Of a stretch of 64,000 nucleotides of DNA, positions 18,039 to 26,399 are shown piece by piece. The first letter of the stretch is position 1. The number at the start of each line of letters is the position of its first letter. The position numbers and the translations under genes are program-made. Below the pieces are notes generated by a model, which was given only the letters and a program-made list of their open reading frames with translations, did not search any database and had not been told where the DNA came from. This DNA is from CAZLFA01 sp964558665 (GTDB lineage: Bacteria > Desulfobacterota > Syntrophia > Syntrophales > PHBD01): contig CAZLFA010000006.1 of NCBI GenBank assembly GCA_964558665.1, positions 30,454 to 94,453 on the forward strand. The letters are read 5' to 3'.

Positions 18039-19037
18039 TCACCAGGGAATAAAACTGTAAAGCTTGGCAAACATCTCATACACTTCGATCCAGTTCTGAA
18101 GGTCTTTTGCCGAGCGGAGATGGTCGCGCTTGTTGACCATGACCCAGCTCATGTGGGCCGCTCCGTCCTTGCATGTGGCGCAATCCCTGGTGGCGGATGT
18201 ACAGCATCGGTGAACCGTGCTCAAATCCGAAGCCCAACGGATGAAGTGAATGAGTCTCTTGGGTCTCGGGTTGCGATTGTCTATCGTCTCCGTTACGGAG
18301 GGACACTCTTTCCAGCCGAAAGGCCGTCCGAACATGCTGCCGCTGCAGATAATCTCATGATAGTATTTGCACGAAACAACGGTTCGCGGATACCTGTCCA
18401 GCATGTCGTCCATTTCCGCACGGATATCCTGAATCTCCTCTTTTTTCCAGAAAAATCCGTCCACCTTCTCGTCGTTGGAAAGAAGCTGCATATGGACCTT
18501 CAAGCCGGCATCCTCTATCTTCTTTATGACCTTTTCCGTCTTGCCGACCTGCTTCGGCGTGATGGTGTAGAGATAGTATGTATAAGGATCATTCTCATAA
18601 TTTTTGCTGGAAACGGCAAAGGTATCTTTGCCCCGGAGGATTTTCTCGTCCTGTTCATCTCCCCAAAGGGATATCCCCACCATCATGTCCGGAAATCTGT
18701 CCCTAGGCACCTTGATCAGGCCGTTCGTGGCACAATATGAGGGCAGTCTCCTGTAAAAGGCCTCGACGCGATCAAGAAAAAGCGTAGGCTCTCCGCCGAT
18801 CAGTATCGCAAGATTGACTCCTCTTGCCTTTTCTGCGTCAATGAAGGCCTCCCACTTCTTCACATCAGTTTCTTCGCTTGCCGCCTTGTGCTCATCGGAG
18901 GAGAAGAAGAAGCACCCCTTGCATCTGAGATTGCATTTGTTAGTCACGTCATAGATGGAACTGCGGATGTTCAGGCGCGATATCCTTTTGTACCTTTCAT
19001 ACCACTCTTTATCCAGCAGAGAACTTACCGTATTCAT
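18039..19037 (-). CDS. Radical SAM protein (paralog 1)
   Basis: A 332-residue radical SAM enzyme. The 4Fe-4S cluster motif CX3CX2C is Cys35, Cys39, Cys42 in DVTNKCNLRCKGCFFF, followed by the SAM-binding ILIGGEPTLF. The C-terminal part has further Cys residues (CCTSATRDCATCKDG) that may bind an auxiliary cluster, but it does not match the usual SPASM spacing. It lies 27 bases after ketosynthase 3 and 68 bases before its paralog. Its reaction is unknown; the setting suggests work on an acyl chain or a small precursor. Confidence 0.83.
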   Translation of the reverse strand: MNTVSSLLDKEWYERYKRISRLNIRSSIYDVTNKCNLRCKGCFFFSSDEHKAASEETDVKKWEAFIDAEKARGVNLAILIGGEPTLFLDRVEAFYRRLPSYCATNGLIKVPRDRFPDMMVGISLWGDEQDEKILRGKDTFAVSSKNYENDPYTYYLYTITPKQVGKTEKVIKKIEDAGLKVHMQLLSNDEKVDGFFWKKEEIQDIRAEMDDMLDRYPRTVVSCKYYHEIICSGSMFGRPFGWKECPSVTETIDNRNPRPKRLIHFIRWASDLSTVHRCCTSATRDCATCKDGAAHMSWVMVNKRDHLRSAKDLQNWIEVYEMFAKLYSFIPW

Positions 19038-19105
19038 CTTTTATCTGTCAGCCTTTTCTTATCTGCTGCTCATTGCCTGTCCGTATCGGGCAACGTGCAA
19101 GAGCC

Positions 19106-20188
19106 TTATATTTTTTGATTGTCAATGTTTTCAAAACCGGGCGGTTCGACTATTCCGGCGCAGAGATTTGCGCCCTTCTCATATCCCATGACCCATACGG
19201 ACAGATAGGTGTCCACATAGTCAAGCCATGCCCGAAAGGTATTTGGATTGTTCGCATGCCTGAAGAGACGCGCCGTCACAACGGCGCTTCCCGAGGCATA
19301 GTGGCGGCAATCTTCGCAATCCGTATCGGGAACGCAGCAGGAAACGCTCCTGTCCCAGGAGAGATCAGCCCGGTACTGGCGGAACGAACGCCCCAGGCCT
19401 ATATCCGTCGAGGGGTTCATGCGGGGATAGGAACATTCATAAAGGGCATGCAGGCCGTGCCGATGTGTATGGGCAACGATGCTGTACGGGGAAAAGAGTA
19501 CGTTGTCCGGATAACGCGACAGGATGTCCAGCATTGTCAGGCGCGTCTGCCGAAGGGATTCTTCGCTGTGTCTGAGAGGCCCCTCATATCCGACCGGCGA
19601 GGAAAACACGTTAAAGGTGATCATGCAGCCGTGAGAGGCAACAGCTTCCATGACCTCATATATCTCAGGGATGTTCTCCCTGGTGAAGGTATAAACAAAA
19701 ACGGCTCTTGGGTCGTTCCTGTAATTATCTATCTGCCTGGACAGCAATGCCTTGGCTTTTCTGACGCGGAGGCTGGTCTCATCGTTTCCCCAGACGGAAA
19801 TATGTATCCTGTAGCCGACAATATCAGGGATGCGCTTGAAACCGTTCGTTGCTATCGATCCCAGTGGCATTTCCTGATAACAAACCTCCAGGAGCTCCGG
19901 AACCAGTGACGGTTCCGCCCCGGCCAGCACAACATAGGTGATGCCTCTGGCTTTTTCCTGTCTCATCAGGTTCCGCCAGGCTTCGGGGTCGCTGTTCCCG
20001 TCGGCGAACTGCTTGTCGCCTTCGTAATAGTAGCAACCTTCGCAACGGATGTTGCAGCGATTAGTCATATCGTATGTAGATTCACGGAGGAAAAAGTATT
20101 CCCTTACCTTTTCCCATCGCTGCCTGATCTGACTATCGGCCAGCAAATCGGAAAATTTCCATCTGTTTTTTGCTTCCCTGTCTTTCAC
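19106..20188 (-). CDS. Radical SAM protein (paralog 2)
   Basis: A 360-residue radical SAM enzyme, clearly related to its neighbour. The cluster motif is Cys45, Cys49, Cys52 in DMTNRCNIRCEGCYYY, followed by VVLAGAEPSLV. It shares with paralog 1 the STYDMTN/SSIYDVTN lead-in, the internal YRNDPRAVFVYT/YENDPYTYYLYT block and C-terminal Cys residues (CCVPDTDCEDC). The two may act in series or as partners. The start ATG at 20188 is followed by a short charged leader; a clear Shine-Dalgarno motif is not seen. Confidence 0.83.
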   Translation of the reverse strand: MKDREAKNRWKFSDLLADSQIRQRWEKVREYFFLRESTYDMTNRCNIRCEGCYYYEGDKQFADGNSDPEAWRNLMRQEKARGITYVVLAGAEPSLVPELLEVCYQEMPLGSIATNGFKRIPDIVGYRIHISVWGNDETSLRVRKAKALLSRQIDNYRNDPRAVFVYTFTRENIPEIYEVMEAVASHGCMITFNVFSSPVGYEGPLRHSEESLRQTRLTMLDILSRYPDNVLFSPYSIVAHTHRHGLHALYECSYPRMNPSTDIGLGRSFRQYRADLSWDRSVSCCVPDTDCEDCRHYASGSAVVTARLFRHANNPNTFRAWLDYVDTYLSVWVMGYEKGANLCAGIVEPPGFENIDNQKI

Positions 20189-20236
20189 GGCTTTTATTTA
20201 CCTCTGAGCAGTACACATAAACCTACCATACCGATA

Positions 20237-20515
20237 TCAGCTCTTGTCGCTCCCCGACAGTTTCTCGATTATATAATCTGCAATCATGCGAATATTCTTC
20301 AGCTTGGGATAATCATCCTCGTCGATGGTAATTGCATATTCATCCTGAAGGACAAGTGCGACCGTTGCCAAATCCATGCTGTCGATGCCCAATTCGTCGA
20401 CCAGGTCGAGATCAGGGTCAAATGTTTCCGGAGTCACGTCTTCCAGTTTCAGCTCTGATATAATGATCTCGGCAACATGCCTTATGATTGTGGATTTATC
20501 ACTACTTGCGGACAT
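20237..20515 (-). CDS. Acyl carrier protein 2
   Basis: A 92-residue carrier with phosphopantetheine Ser46 in ELGIDSMDLATV. The C-terminal helices are typical of ACPs. It is placed between the FabZ-like gene and the radical SAM pair, on the same strand. Its sequence is clearly different from ACP1 and ACP3, so each may serve separate steps. Confidence 0.88.
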   Translation of the reverse strand: MSASSDKSTIIRHVAEIIISELKLEDVTPETFDPDLDLVDELGIDSMDLATVALVLQDEYAITIDEDDYPKLKNIRMIADYIIEKLSGSDKS

Positions 20516-20572
20516 CTCGGTTCATTCCTCCCGGCTTAGATTGTTATATATTCGTTCCCTTGCCCGACAGGG

Positions 20573-20938
20573 TCATGCTAAAGTTGCGATTCCCGAACAG
20601 GCGATATTCCCGTCTACCATTATCTTGAAAGAATATGACTTCTCCGCTTCACCTTCACTGCCCGATATGATGACGGATATCCGGTCTGACGGCTGTACGG
20701 GTTGTCGAAATCTGACCCTCTTTATGCCGGATATCGCGACATCTCCCGCTGTTCCCGGGTTTGCGGCGGCTATTGTTTCCCTGACCATCGAGAGCATGGC
20801 TATGCCCGGCAATATGGGCGCCCCCGGAAAATGTCCGGAAAACCATGGTGATGCGGCAGACAAAGATACTGTCGCCTTTGTTTCGCCGTACGGCAGCTTC
20901 TCAACGCCATCCAGCAGGTGCCATGTTTCCTCCACCAT
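20573..20938 (-). CDS. FabZ-like hotdog protein lacking the usual catalytic Glu
   Basis: A 121-residue single hotdog domain with the FabZ loop GHFPGAPILPGIAML, catalytic His at residue 36. In FabZ the helix that follows carries a Glu (PGVLMIEA); here the same position is a Ser (PGIAMLSM), so normal dehydration may be lost or altered. ApeI/ApeP-type proteins of polyene pathways show similar departures. Start chosen at the ATG 20938; a TTG two codons upstream is also possible. It lies 57 bases before ACP2. Confidence 0.75.
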   Translation of the reverse strand: MVEETWHLLDGVEKLPYGETKATVSLSAASPWFSGHFPGAPILPGIAMLSMVRETIAAANPGTAGDVAISGIKRVRFRQPVQPSDRISVIISGSEGEAEKSYSFKIMVDGNIACSGIATLA

Positions 20939-21049
20939 CAGCAAATACCCCGTTCAGATGCAAATATCTCACATATCAAGGGTAATTTACGCTGTCAAGG
21001 TCAACTTTCATGCCCCTCGACAGTTAAAATCATCATAAAACACAAATGC

Positions 21050-22528
21050 TTATGGAACACCATGGTCTGCTTTTCTTCCCTCGACCTCCAGAAGCATGCC
21101 GCCTGATATCGGAGATTTAAATAGATAATCTGAAACTCTTTCAACATGAAAGCCCCCCGTCTTAAGTATCCCGGCAATTTCCGCCTTGCTGCGCGCATGC
21201 AGCCATAAGCCCTGCCGCATGGCATTTCCCAGTTGGGTAAAGAAGCGGAAAAAGGAGCGGTGGGAGGTCGTAAAGTAGAAAAGTCCGTCAGGCTTGAGAA
21301 GCGGGGCCAAATGCTTCACAAAGGCCGGCAGGTCAGCGATGTATTCAAAGGACGAAAAACTGCATATAATGTCAAATCCGGACAGGTCATTGCATTTCGT
21401 TATGTCGCCGACGATGCATCTGATATTACCCGCATTGGCAGCCGCCGCTTTGATTTTGAGAACCGAAATCATGGCGGGAGAAAGGTCGACGGCGGTTATT
21501 TCCCTGCATCGCTGTGCCAACGGCAGCGTAAAAATCCCTGTGCCGGCTCCTATTTCCAAAATCCTGTCGGAAGGTTTGATCAGGCGGAACAGATTGCCGG
21601 ACACAATTTCGCATTCCCTGCGTTTTGCCAGGGAAACCCAGGTTTCAAACTGTTCGCGGTCATAGGAGTCTGCAAGTCCGTCATAGAAACCTGCCACCGG
21701 GCCTGATGCGGTATCCGGTTTGCCGGCAGACATCACCGTTCTGCCGATAATCTCAGACAGGCTCAATATGTCCAGGCCTTTTTGTCTGATGCCCGACAGA
21801 ATCATTTCGACTTCGCCAAGCCATTCATCCCTGTCCATCCCCCTGCGCGGCATAACGTCATGAAGCATGATAATATCGTCCGGCTTTACACCGTCGAGAA
21901 TCCGCTGTGCCATGCCGCTTATCCTTCTGTTGCCGAAATCCCCTGCACGGCGGCTGAAGGTGACGCAAACAAGCCCCAAGCGCAGAAGCGCGCGCCAGAG
22001 CTTGGGGTTTGTAACCCCGACAGGCGGCCTGAAGACGCATGTTGTGACATCAAAGGCGGCCAGTATTTTCTGGGTGGAGGCAATCTCCCTGTAGAGATCA
22101 GAGCTTCTTTTAAACATCAGCAGGGGATTATGGCTGTAGGAGTGGTTGCCGATATCATGTCCTTTGGAAATGATATCGCGGATAATGTCCGGATAGCTTG
22201 TAGCCCTTATGCCGGTGATAAAAAAAGTTGCCCGCACGGAGTGTCTTGACAGCATGTCCAGCAGAGGCGGCGTTGTCAGAGGATCGGGGCCGTCGTCAAA
22301 GGTGATCGCAACGGCCTTTTTCCCCGAATGTCCCCGGCTGATTACCGGCAGGAAAAAGCGAGAACCGGGTACCAGAGAGGCGGCGCCGCAAAGCAGAATA
22401 AAACCTGCCAGAGGAATAGCCGCAAATTCCAGGCGGAAGAATGCTGCAATGACCGCCAGCTTGATGGAAGCGATTCCCGCGAAGTGGGCTGCCGATATGG
22501 GGCATATCGTTGCTCCGTTGCGGGTCAT
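21050..22528 (-). CDS. Polysaccharide deacetylase-methyltransferase fusion
   Basis: A 492-residue two-domain protein. Residues about 20-60 contain two hydrophobic segments. A NodB-type deacetylase follows, with metal/catalytic motifs TFDDGPDPLTTPP and HSYSHN and a later DIIMLHD. The C-terminal part from about residue 285 is a class I methyltransferase with the SAM-binding ILEIGAGTGIFTLPLA. It might remove an N-acetyl or similar group and methylate the product, or act on two substrates. I chose ATG at 22528, which overlaps the upstream stop as ATGA; another ATG is at 22546. It belongs to the same operon as the radical SAM gene upstream. Confidence 0.8.
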   Translation of the reverse strand: MTRNGATICPISAAHFAGIASIKLAVIAAFFRLEFAAIPLAGFILLCGAASLVPGSRFFLPVISRGHSGKKAVAITFDDGPDPLTTPPLLDMLSRHSVRATFFITGIRATSYPDIIRDIISKGHDIGNHSYSHNPLLMFKRSSDLYREIASTQKILAAFDVTTCVFRPPVGVTNPKLWRALLRLGLVCVTFSRRAGDFGNRRISGMAQRILDGVKPDDIIMLHDVMPRRGMDRDEWLGEVEMILSGIRQKGLDILSLSEIIGRTVMSAGKPDTASGPVAGFYDGLADSYDREQFETWVSLAKRRECEIVSGNLFRLIKPSDRILEIGAGTGIFTLPLAQRCREITAVDLSPAMISVLKIKAAAANAGNIRCIVGDITKCNDLSGFDIICSFSSFEYIADLPAFVKHLAPLLKPDGLFYFTTSHRSFFRFFTQLGNAMRQGLWLHARSKAEIAGILKTGGFHVERVSDYLFKSPISGGMLLEVEGRKADHGVP

Positions 22529-23871
22529 GGCAGGAGATGTTCCCATAAAGGTCCGCAGCTTCCCCGTGCATACATGCGGGCAAGAATTCTTGCAATCTTT
22601 TGACCGCCTGCGCCCGTTACCCAGTTAATCCTTCCTGCTGCTTGTCTTGCCACTCCTCGGGCAATCAGTTCGGTGGTCAAGCCGCCTGATTTATAGAAGA
22701 CGGGTTCGAGCAGATTCTGATCCCCGGAAATCTGCCCTTCCCTGAGGGCGATGTCATAAAGGGCGGTATGGGGATATATCCTGATGCCGCAGAAGAAGAA
22801 AAAAACCGCTTTCTTCATCTCTTCGGCAGAGCGGAGAGTGTATTCAAGAGTCTTTTCGTCTTCACCGGGTCCGCCGGGCATCAGGTAGTGGGCAACGTAA
22901 AGACCTGCTTCGCAGGCTGACTCATGAGCACAAAGGACATCCTCCTTTGTAAACGGTTTCCTGTAAGCAGCAAGAACGTTGTCGCAGAGTGATTCCGTGC
23001 CGAATTCCACGTGACGCAGACCCGCCTTCGCCATAATCCGGAAGTAATCACGGTCAACGGCCAGAGGAGCGAAGAAGGCACCCCAGGGTACGGCAAGCCC
23101 CGCTTTTATAAAGGCCTCGGCAACGGCGACGCTGTGTTGGACGCTGCAGTTGAATGTTGAATCGGTAATGAAGATATATTTTGCCCCCGCCTGCTGGAGA
23201 GCAACGGCTGTTGCGGCCACTTCATCGGGGTCGATCAGCCTCAGGCGGCCGCCGTCTATGTGAGGATAAGTGCAATACACGCATTTGAAGGGGCAGCCGC
23301 GCTTCGTCTGCAGATTGAGCATGCCGCCTCTCTCCAGATAAAAACGGACATGACGGCCTGCCGGATCGAATCGCCTGCAAAACCGCGCAATCGATTTTTC
23401 CTCCTGCGCGCAGATCGGCTTTTTCCTGGAGATGATTCCCTGCGTGGCGGAGGGATCCTCTCCTCTCTCCAGTGATTCAATCAGGTCGATGATCTTTTCT
23501 CCGTCGCCGGAGATGCCGTAATCTGCCTGCAGGGTTTCCATGAACGCTTCAGGAAAGATCGTGAAAGCGCTGCCGCCAAGCACGACAGGGGCAGCGGAAG
23601 CCTGCCTGATGTTGTCGATGGTTGTCCGGTAGCCGTCAATGAAGCTTTTCAGGTTGTACGCATCCGTGTTGTCCGCATTGCGAATGGAAAAACCGATCAG
23701 ATCAGGGTGAAATTCCCTGATGGTTTCGGCAAGGCCGTCCGGCTGCATATTCAGGTCGAGGATTCTGACGTCATGCCTGTCGCCGATGGCACCCGCCACA
23801 TAATCTATGCCGATCGGGTAAACGGGATAGGGGGCGGTTAAAGTGTTTGGTGATATCAGCAGTATCTTCAA
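22525..23871 (-). CDS. B12-binding-domain radical SAM protein
   Basis: A 448-residue protein. Residues 1-160 form a cobalamin-binding Rossmann-like domain (MKILLISPNTLTAPYPVYPIG start, then FHPDLIGFSIRN and VLGGSAFTIFPE) without the DxHxxG His ligand, as is usual in this class. The radical SAM cluster motif is in KRGCPFKCVYCTYPH near residues 193-200. Members methylate unreactive carbons, form rings or make C-C bonds. It is the first gene of the long minus-strand cluster and is divergent from a second B12 radical SAM gene. Confidence 0.87.
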   Translation of the reverse strand: MKILLISPNTLTAPYPVYPIGIDYVAGAIGDRHDVRILDLNMQPDGLAETIREFHPDLIGFSIRNADNTDAYNLKSFIDGYRTTIDNIRQASAAPVVLGGSAFTIFPEAFMETLQADYGISGDGEKIIDLIESLERGEDPSATQGIISRKKPICAQEEKSIARFCRRFDPAGRHVRFYLERGGMLNLQTKRGCPFKCVYCTYPHIDGGRLRLIDPDEVAATAVALQQAGAKYIFITDSTFNCSVQHSVAVAEAFIKAGLAVPWGAFFAPLAVDRDYFRIMAKAGLRHVEFGTESLCDNVLAAYRKPFTKEDVLCAHESACEAGLYVAHYLMPGGPGEDEKTLEYTLRSAEEMKKAVFFFFCGIRIYPHTALYDIALREGQISGDQNLLEPVFYKSGGLTTELIARGVARQAAGRINWVTGAGGQKIARILARMYARGSCGPLWEHLLP

Positions 23872-23990
23872 AAAGTATCCTTTAATTCCTCAATAACATT
23901 GATATGCTGTAAAAAATAATATAACCTCAATGCTCTCTCTATAACTGTTGTATGTGAAGATGGCAAACAAAATAAAAGGATCTTCCATTA

Positions 23991-25427
23991 ATGCGCATTA
24001 CCCTGGTTCATCCCGCCGGTTCAAACTGGGTTCCCGGAAAAAAGGACATTACGGCCACGGCCAATAGAATGGCCCCGCTGGGGCTGCTGTCGATTGCCGC
24101 ATACCTTAAAAAGGAAGGGCACCAGGTGGCCGTGCATGACTGTCTCGGCCCTCATGCGCCTGAGGGTATAAAGGCAAATGTCGATGCCGTGCTGAAGCAC
24201 AATCCGGAAATGGTCGGCTTTTCTGCAACAACATCAGGATTTCTCGATGCCCATGATATGGCGGCAATGATCAAAAGCCGCAGTCCGGAAGTTAAAGCTG
24301 TTTTCGGCGGCGTGCATGTTTCTGCGCTGGGCGATTCGCTGATGAAAAATTTCGGCAGTATTGACTTTCTGTGCCCGGGCGAAGGAGAGCTAACAATATC
24401 CGAACTGGCTTCGGGAATAGACCCTGCCGCCATAGACGGGCTCATCTGGAGAAACGGCGACCGGATAATAACCAATGCGCCCCGCCTGCCTCTGGATGAT
24501 CTGGACGGGCTTCCTTTTCCGGCATACGAAGACCTGGAGGGATTTCCCCGGGGATACAACCTGCCTCTTTTCAGTTTCATCAATTTTCCGGGTGCGACCA
24601 TGTCAACGAGCAGGGGATGTCCCTATCAGTGTTCCTACTGCGACCGGTCCGTCTTCAGGCGCTCCTACCGCTACAACTCCCCTGAATATATTTATGAGCA
24701 CATGAAATATCTCCGTGTTCGCTTCGGAGTCAGGCATATCAATATATATGACGATCTCTTCACGCTCAACAGGCCCCGCATCGCGGAGCTGTGCAGGATG
24801 CTGGCTGCAAATCCTCTGGGCATCAACTTCAATTGCGCCGTGCGCGTCGGACATACGGATGACGATCTTTTGAAGATGCTCAAGGATGCCGGTTGCCTCA
24901 TGGTTTCCGTGGGAATAGAATCCGCGGATCAATCGATGCTGGAGCGCCATAAAGCCGGTGTCGGCCTTGATGATGTCCGGGATGCCGTCGCCAGGATCAA
25001 GGCATGCGGCCTCAGGGCCAAGGGGCTTTTCATGATGGGTCTTCCCGGAGAAACAGAAGAGTCGATCCGCAAAACAAGCGACTTCGTGATGTCGCTTGAG
25101 CTGGATGATATGAACATGTCCAAGTTCACGCCTTTTCCCGGGGCGCCGATATGGTCTGAGATACGCAGCGAGGGGACATTTAACGAAGACTGGCGGCTTA
25201 TGAACTGCCTTAACTTTGTTTATGTACCCGACACCATTGCTTCAAAGGAAAGGCTCGATTTCCTTTACAACCAGCATGTAAAGCGTTTCTACTCCGACCG
25301 TGAATGGAGAAGAAAATTCGGCAGGCGTCTCTGGCAGCACCGCTGGAGCCTGATCCACATGCTGGCCCATCTGCCTTCTTTCCTGTCTGCCAGAAGACAA
25401 TTCGAACCGGGCGACGGCAGGGATTAA
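23991..25427 (+). CDS. B12-binding-domain radical SAM protein
   Basis: A 478-residue protein with an N-terminal cobalamin-type domain (MRITLVHPAGSNWVPGKKD; MVGFSATTSGF; VFGGVHVSALGD; LCPGEGE) and the radical SAM motif STSRGCPYQCSYCDRS near residues 205-218. GLFMMGLPGETEESI fits the same subfamily. AAAAGGATCTTCCATTA before the ATG gives a ribosome site. It is transcribed away from the main cluster, from the 119-bp region shared with the gene on the left, and is likely to be co-regulated with it. Confidence 0.87.
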   Translation: MRITLVHPAGSNWVPGKKDITATANRMAPLGLLSIAAYLKKEGHQVAVHDCLGPHAPEGIKANVDAVLKHNPEMVGFSATTSGFLDAHDMAAMIKSRSPEVKAVFGGVHVSALGDSLMKNFGSIDFLCPGEGELTISELASGIDPAAIDGLIWRNGDRIITNAPRLPLDDLDGLPFPAYEDLEGFPRGYNLPLFSFINFPGATMSTSRGCPYQCSYCDRSVFRRSYRYNSPEYIYEHMKYLRVRFGVRHINIYDDLFTLNRPRIAELCRMLAANPLGINFNCAVRVGHTDDDLLKMLKDAGCLMVSVGIESADQSMLERHKAGVGLDDVRDAVARIKACGLRAKGLFMMGLPGETEESIRKTSDFVMSLELDDMNMSKFTPFPGAPIWSEIRSEGTFNEDWRLMNCLNFVYVPDTIASKERLDFLYNQHVKRFYSDREWRRKFGRRLWQHRWSLIHMLAHLPSFLSARRQFEPGDGRD

Positions 25428-25540
25428 CAATGGGGCTATTTGCAGATTAAGGAGTGTCGCCGGTTGAATCCGGCAATTTAATGTCTTCTCCTGACGACAA
25501 ACATCAGCACTGTGTCTCACATCCTGTGACCAACATATTC

Positions 25541-25569
25541 TTGACATGCAATACCGTGTTTCTTATATT
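25541..25569 (+). promoter_or_regulatory. Consensus-like sigma-70 promoter for RNA candidate 1
   Basis: TTGACA at 25541-25546, a 17-base spacer and TATATT at 25564-25569. This is one of the best promoter matches in the window. Transcription would start near 25576, at the beginning of the structured region and 200 bases before the P-loop gene. The 113 bases between the B12 radical SAM gene and this promoter show no feature I can name. Confidence 0.7.
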
Positions 25570-25575
25570 CCATGC

Positions 25576-25746
25576 CGAAAAAGGGAAAGGCTTATCAAAC
25601 TGTCCGGCGGCTGGTAGCCACTTACCTCGGCGCCGAACCGGACAGTGTAGAGACCATGGGCTACGCGCCGGGTGAACGTGTCGATTCGTGAGCCTGAAGG
25701 AAATAGCTCAAGAAGGCAGGGAACGAATCCGGGTCAGGGATGACCA
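25576..25746 (+). ncRNA. Candidate structured RNA 1, upstream of the P-loop gene
   Basis: The segment downstream of the strong promoter has several clear stems: ACTGTCCGG at 25599-25607 with CCGGACAGT at 25638-25646 (9 bp), GATTCGT at 25683-25689 with ACGAATC at 25723-25729 (7 bp) around an inner GAGC/GCTC stem, and GGTCA-GGGA-TGACC at 25732-25745. It could be a stand-alone RNA or the leader of the P-loop gene that starts 30 bases later. It also holds a 39-codon ATG frame (25572-25691), which could be chance or the remnant of a gene. I do not recognise a known RNA family. No terminator follows it. Confidence 0.45.
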
Positions 25747-25775
25747 CATGCTTCAATTTTAAATCTGAGAGAACT

Positions 25776-26357
25776 ATGCCGTCAATTATTCTAACCGGAT
25801 TACCCGGGACCGGAAAAACTGCCCTGGCGATGAAGCTTGGTTCTGCTCTTATGGCAATGGATCAATCTGCCTTAATACTTCACACCGATATTTTAAAGAT
25901 AGAATTACGGAAAAAACATCCTTTTGCATTCAGAGGCCCGGGATACAGCGGTGATATACAAAAAAAGCTACGCCTGATACAACCATATCTTCAGACTCAA
26001 TGTGAAAAGGCGGAGAAAGAGAATTATTATTTGATAATTGAAGGCACATTGGCTCTTGGATTTTCCTACAAAAATTCAATTCGGATTCTGCTTGAACTCC
26101 CGGAAGATCAGCGGAATATAAGATTACGTAAAAAACATGAGTCGGCTAAAAAAGCATTATACAGCAATAAACTGGATGCATATCAAAGAGAGATTGAATG
26201 TCATAAAAAAAATTCAACCATCCTCGATTCATCATTACCCATTGATGATTTGATACATATGATACTGCCTGGCGCAACTATTGTGAAATCATTGGAGCGA
26301 ATATTGGAAGTTGATAAGGGATTTCCGTTTTCTAACTGTAACTCCGGCAAATTCTAA
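25776..26357 (+). CDS. P-loop kinase-like protein of unknown function
   Basis: A 193-residue protein with an N-terminal Walker A motif, LTGLPGTGKTALAMKLG (residues 6-22), then HTDILKIELRKKHPF, in which the Asp resembles the substrate-binding Asp of zeta-toxin/AAA_33 kinases, and LIIEGTLALGFSYKN as the second strand. A Lys/Arg-rich lid (NIRLRKKHESAKKALYS) follows. It would phosphorylate a small molecule or RNA; the substrate is unknown. Codons are clearly richer in A and T than those of the neighbours, which suggests transfer. I chose ATG at 25776; the frame is open from 25740. Structured RNA candidates lie on both sides. Confidence 0.75.
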   Translation: MPSIILTGLPGTGKTALAMKLGSALMAMDQSALILHTDILKIELRKKHPFAFRGPGYSGDIQKKLRLIQPYLQTQCEKAEKENYYLIIEGTLALGFSYKNSIRILLELPEDQRNIRLRKKHESAKKALYSNKLDAYQREIECHKKNSTILDSSLPIDDLIHMILPGATIVKSLERILEVDKGFPFSNCNSGKF

Positions 26358-26399
26358 ACTGAATAGGAAACAGGTTGACATAGAAAAAGTATCGTGGTT

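Noticed and set aside
19073..19909. A 278-codon plus-strand frame
   Set aside because: Antisense to the radical SAM gene with the CX3CX2C motif; it is a shadow frame.
8329..25427. A classical aryl polyene cluster
   Set aside because: Ammonia lyase, AMP-ligase, ketoreductase, LolA and MMPL exporter genes are absent, while radical SAM genes are prominent.
25576..25746. 5' end of a group II intron, suggested by a CTGAAGGAA stretch and multiple stems
   Set aside because: No reverse transcriptase frame and no domain V-like hairpin follow; the resemblance is too short to support the claim.
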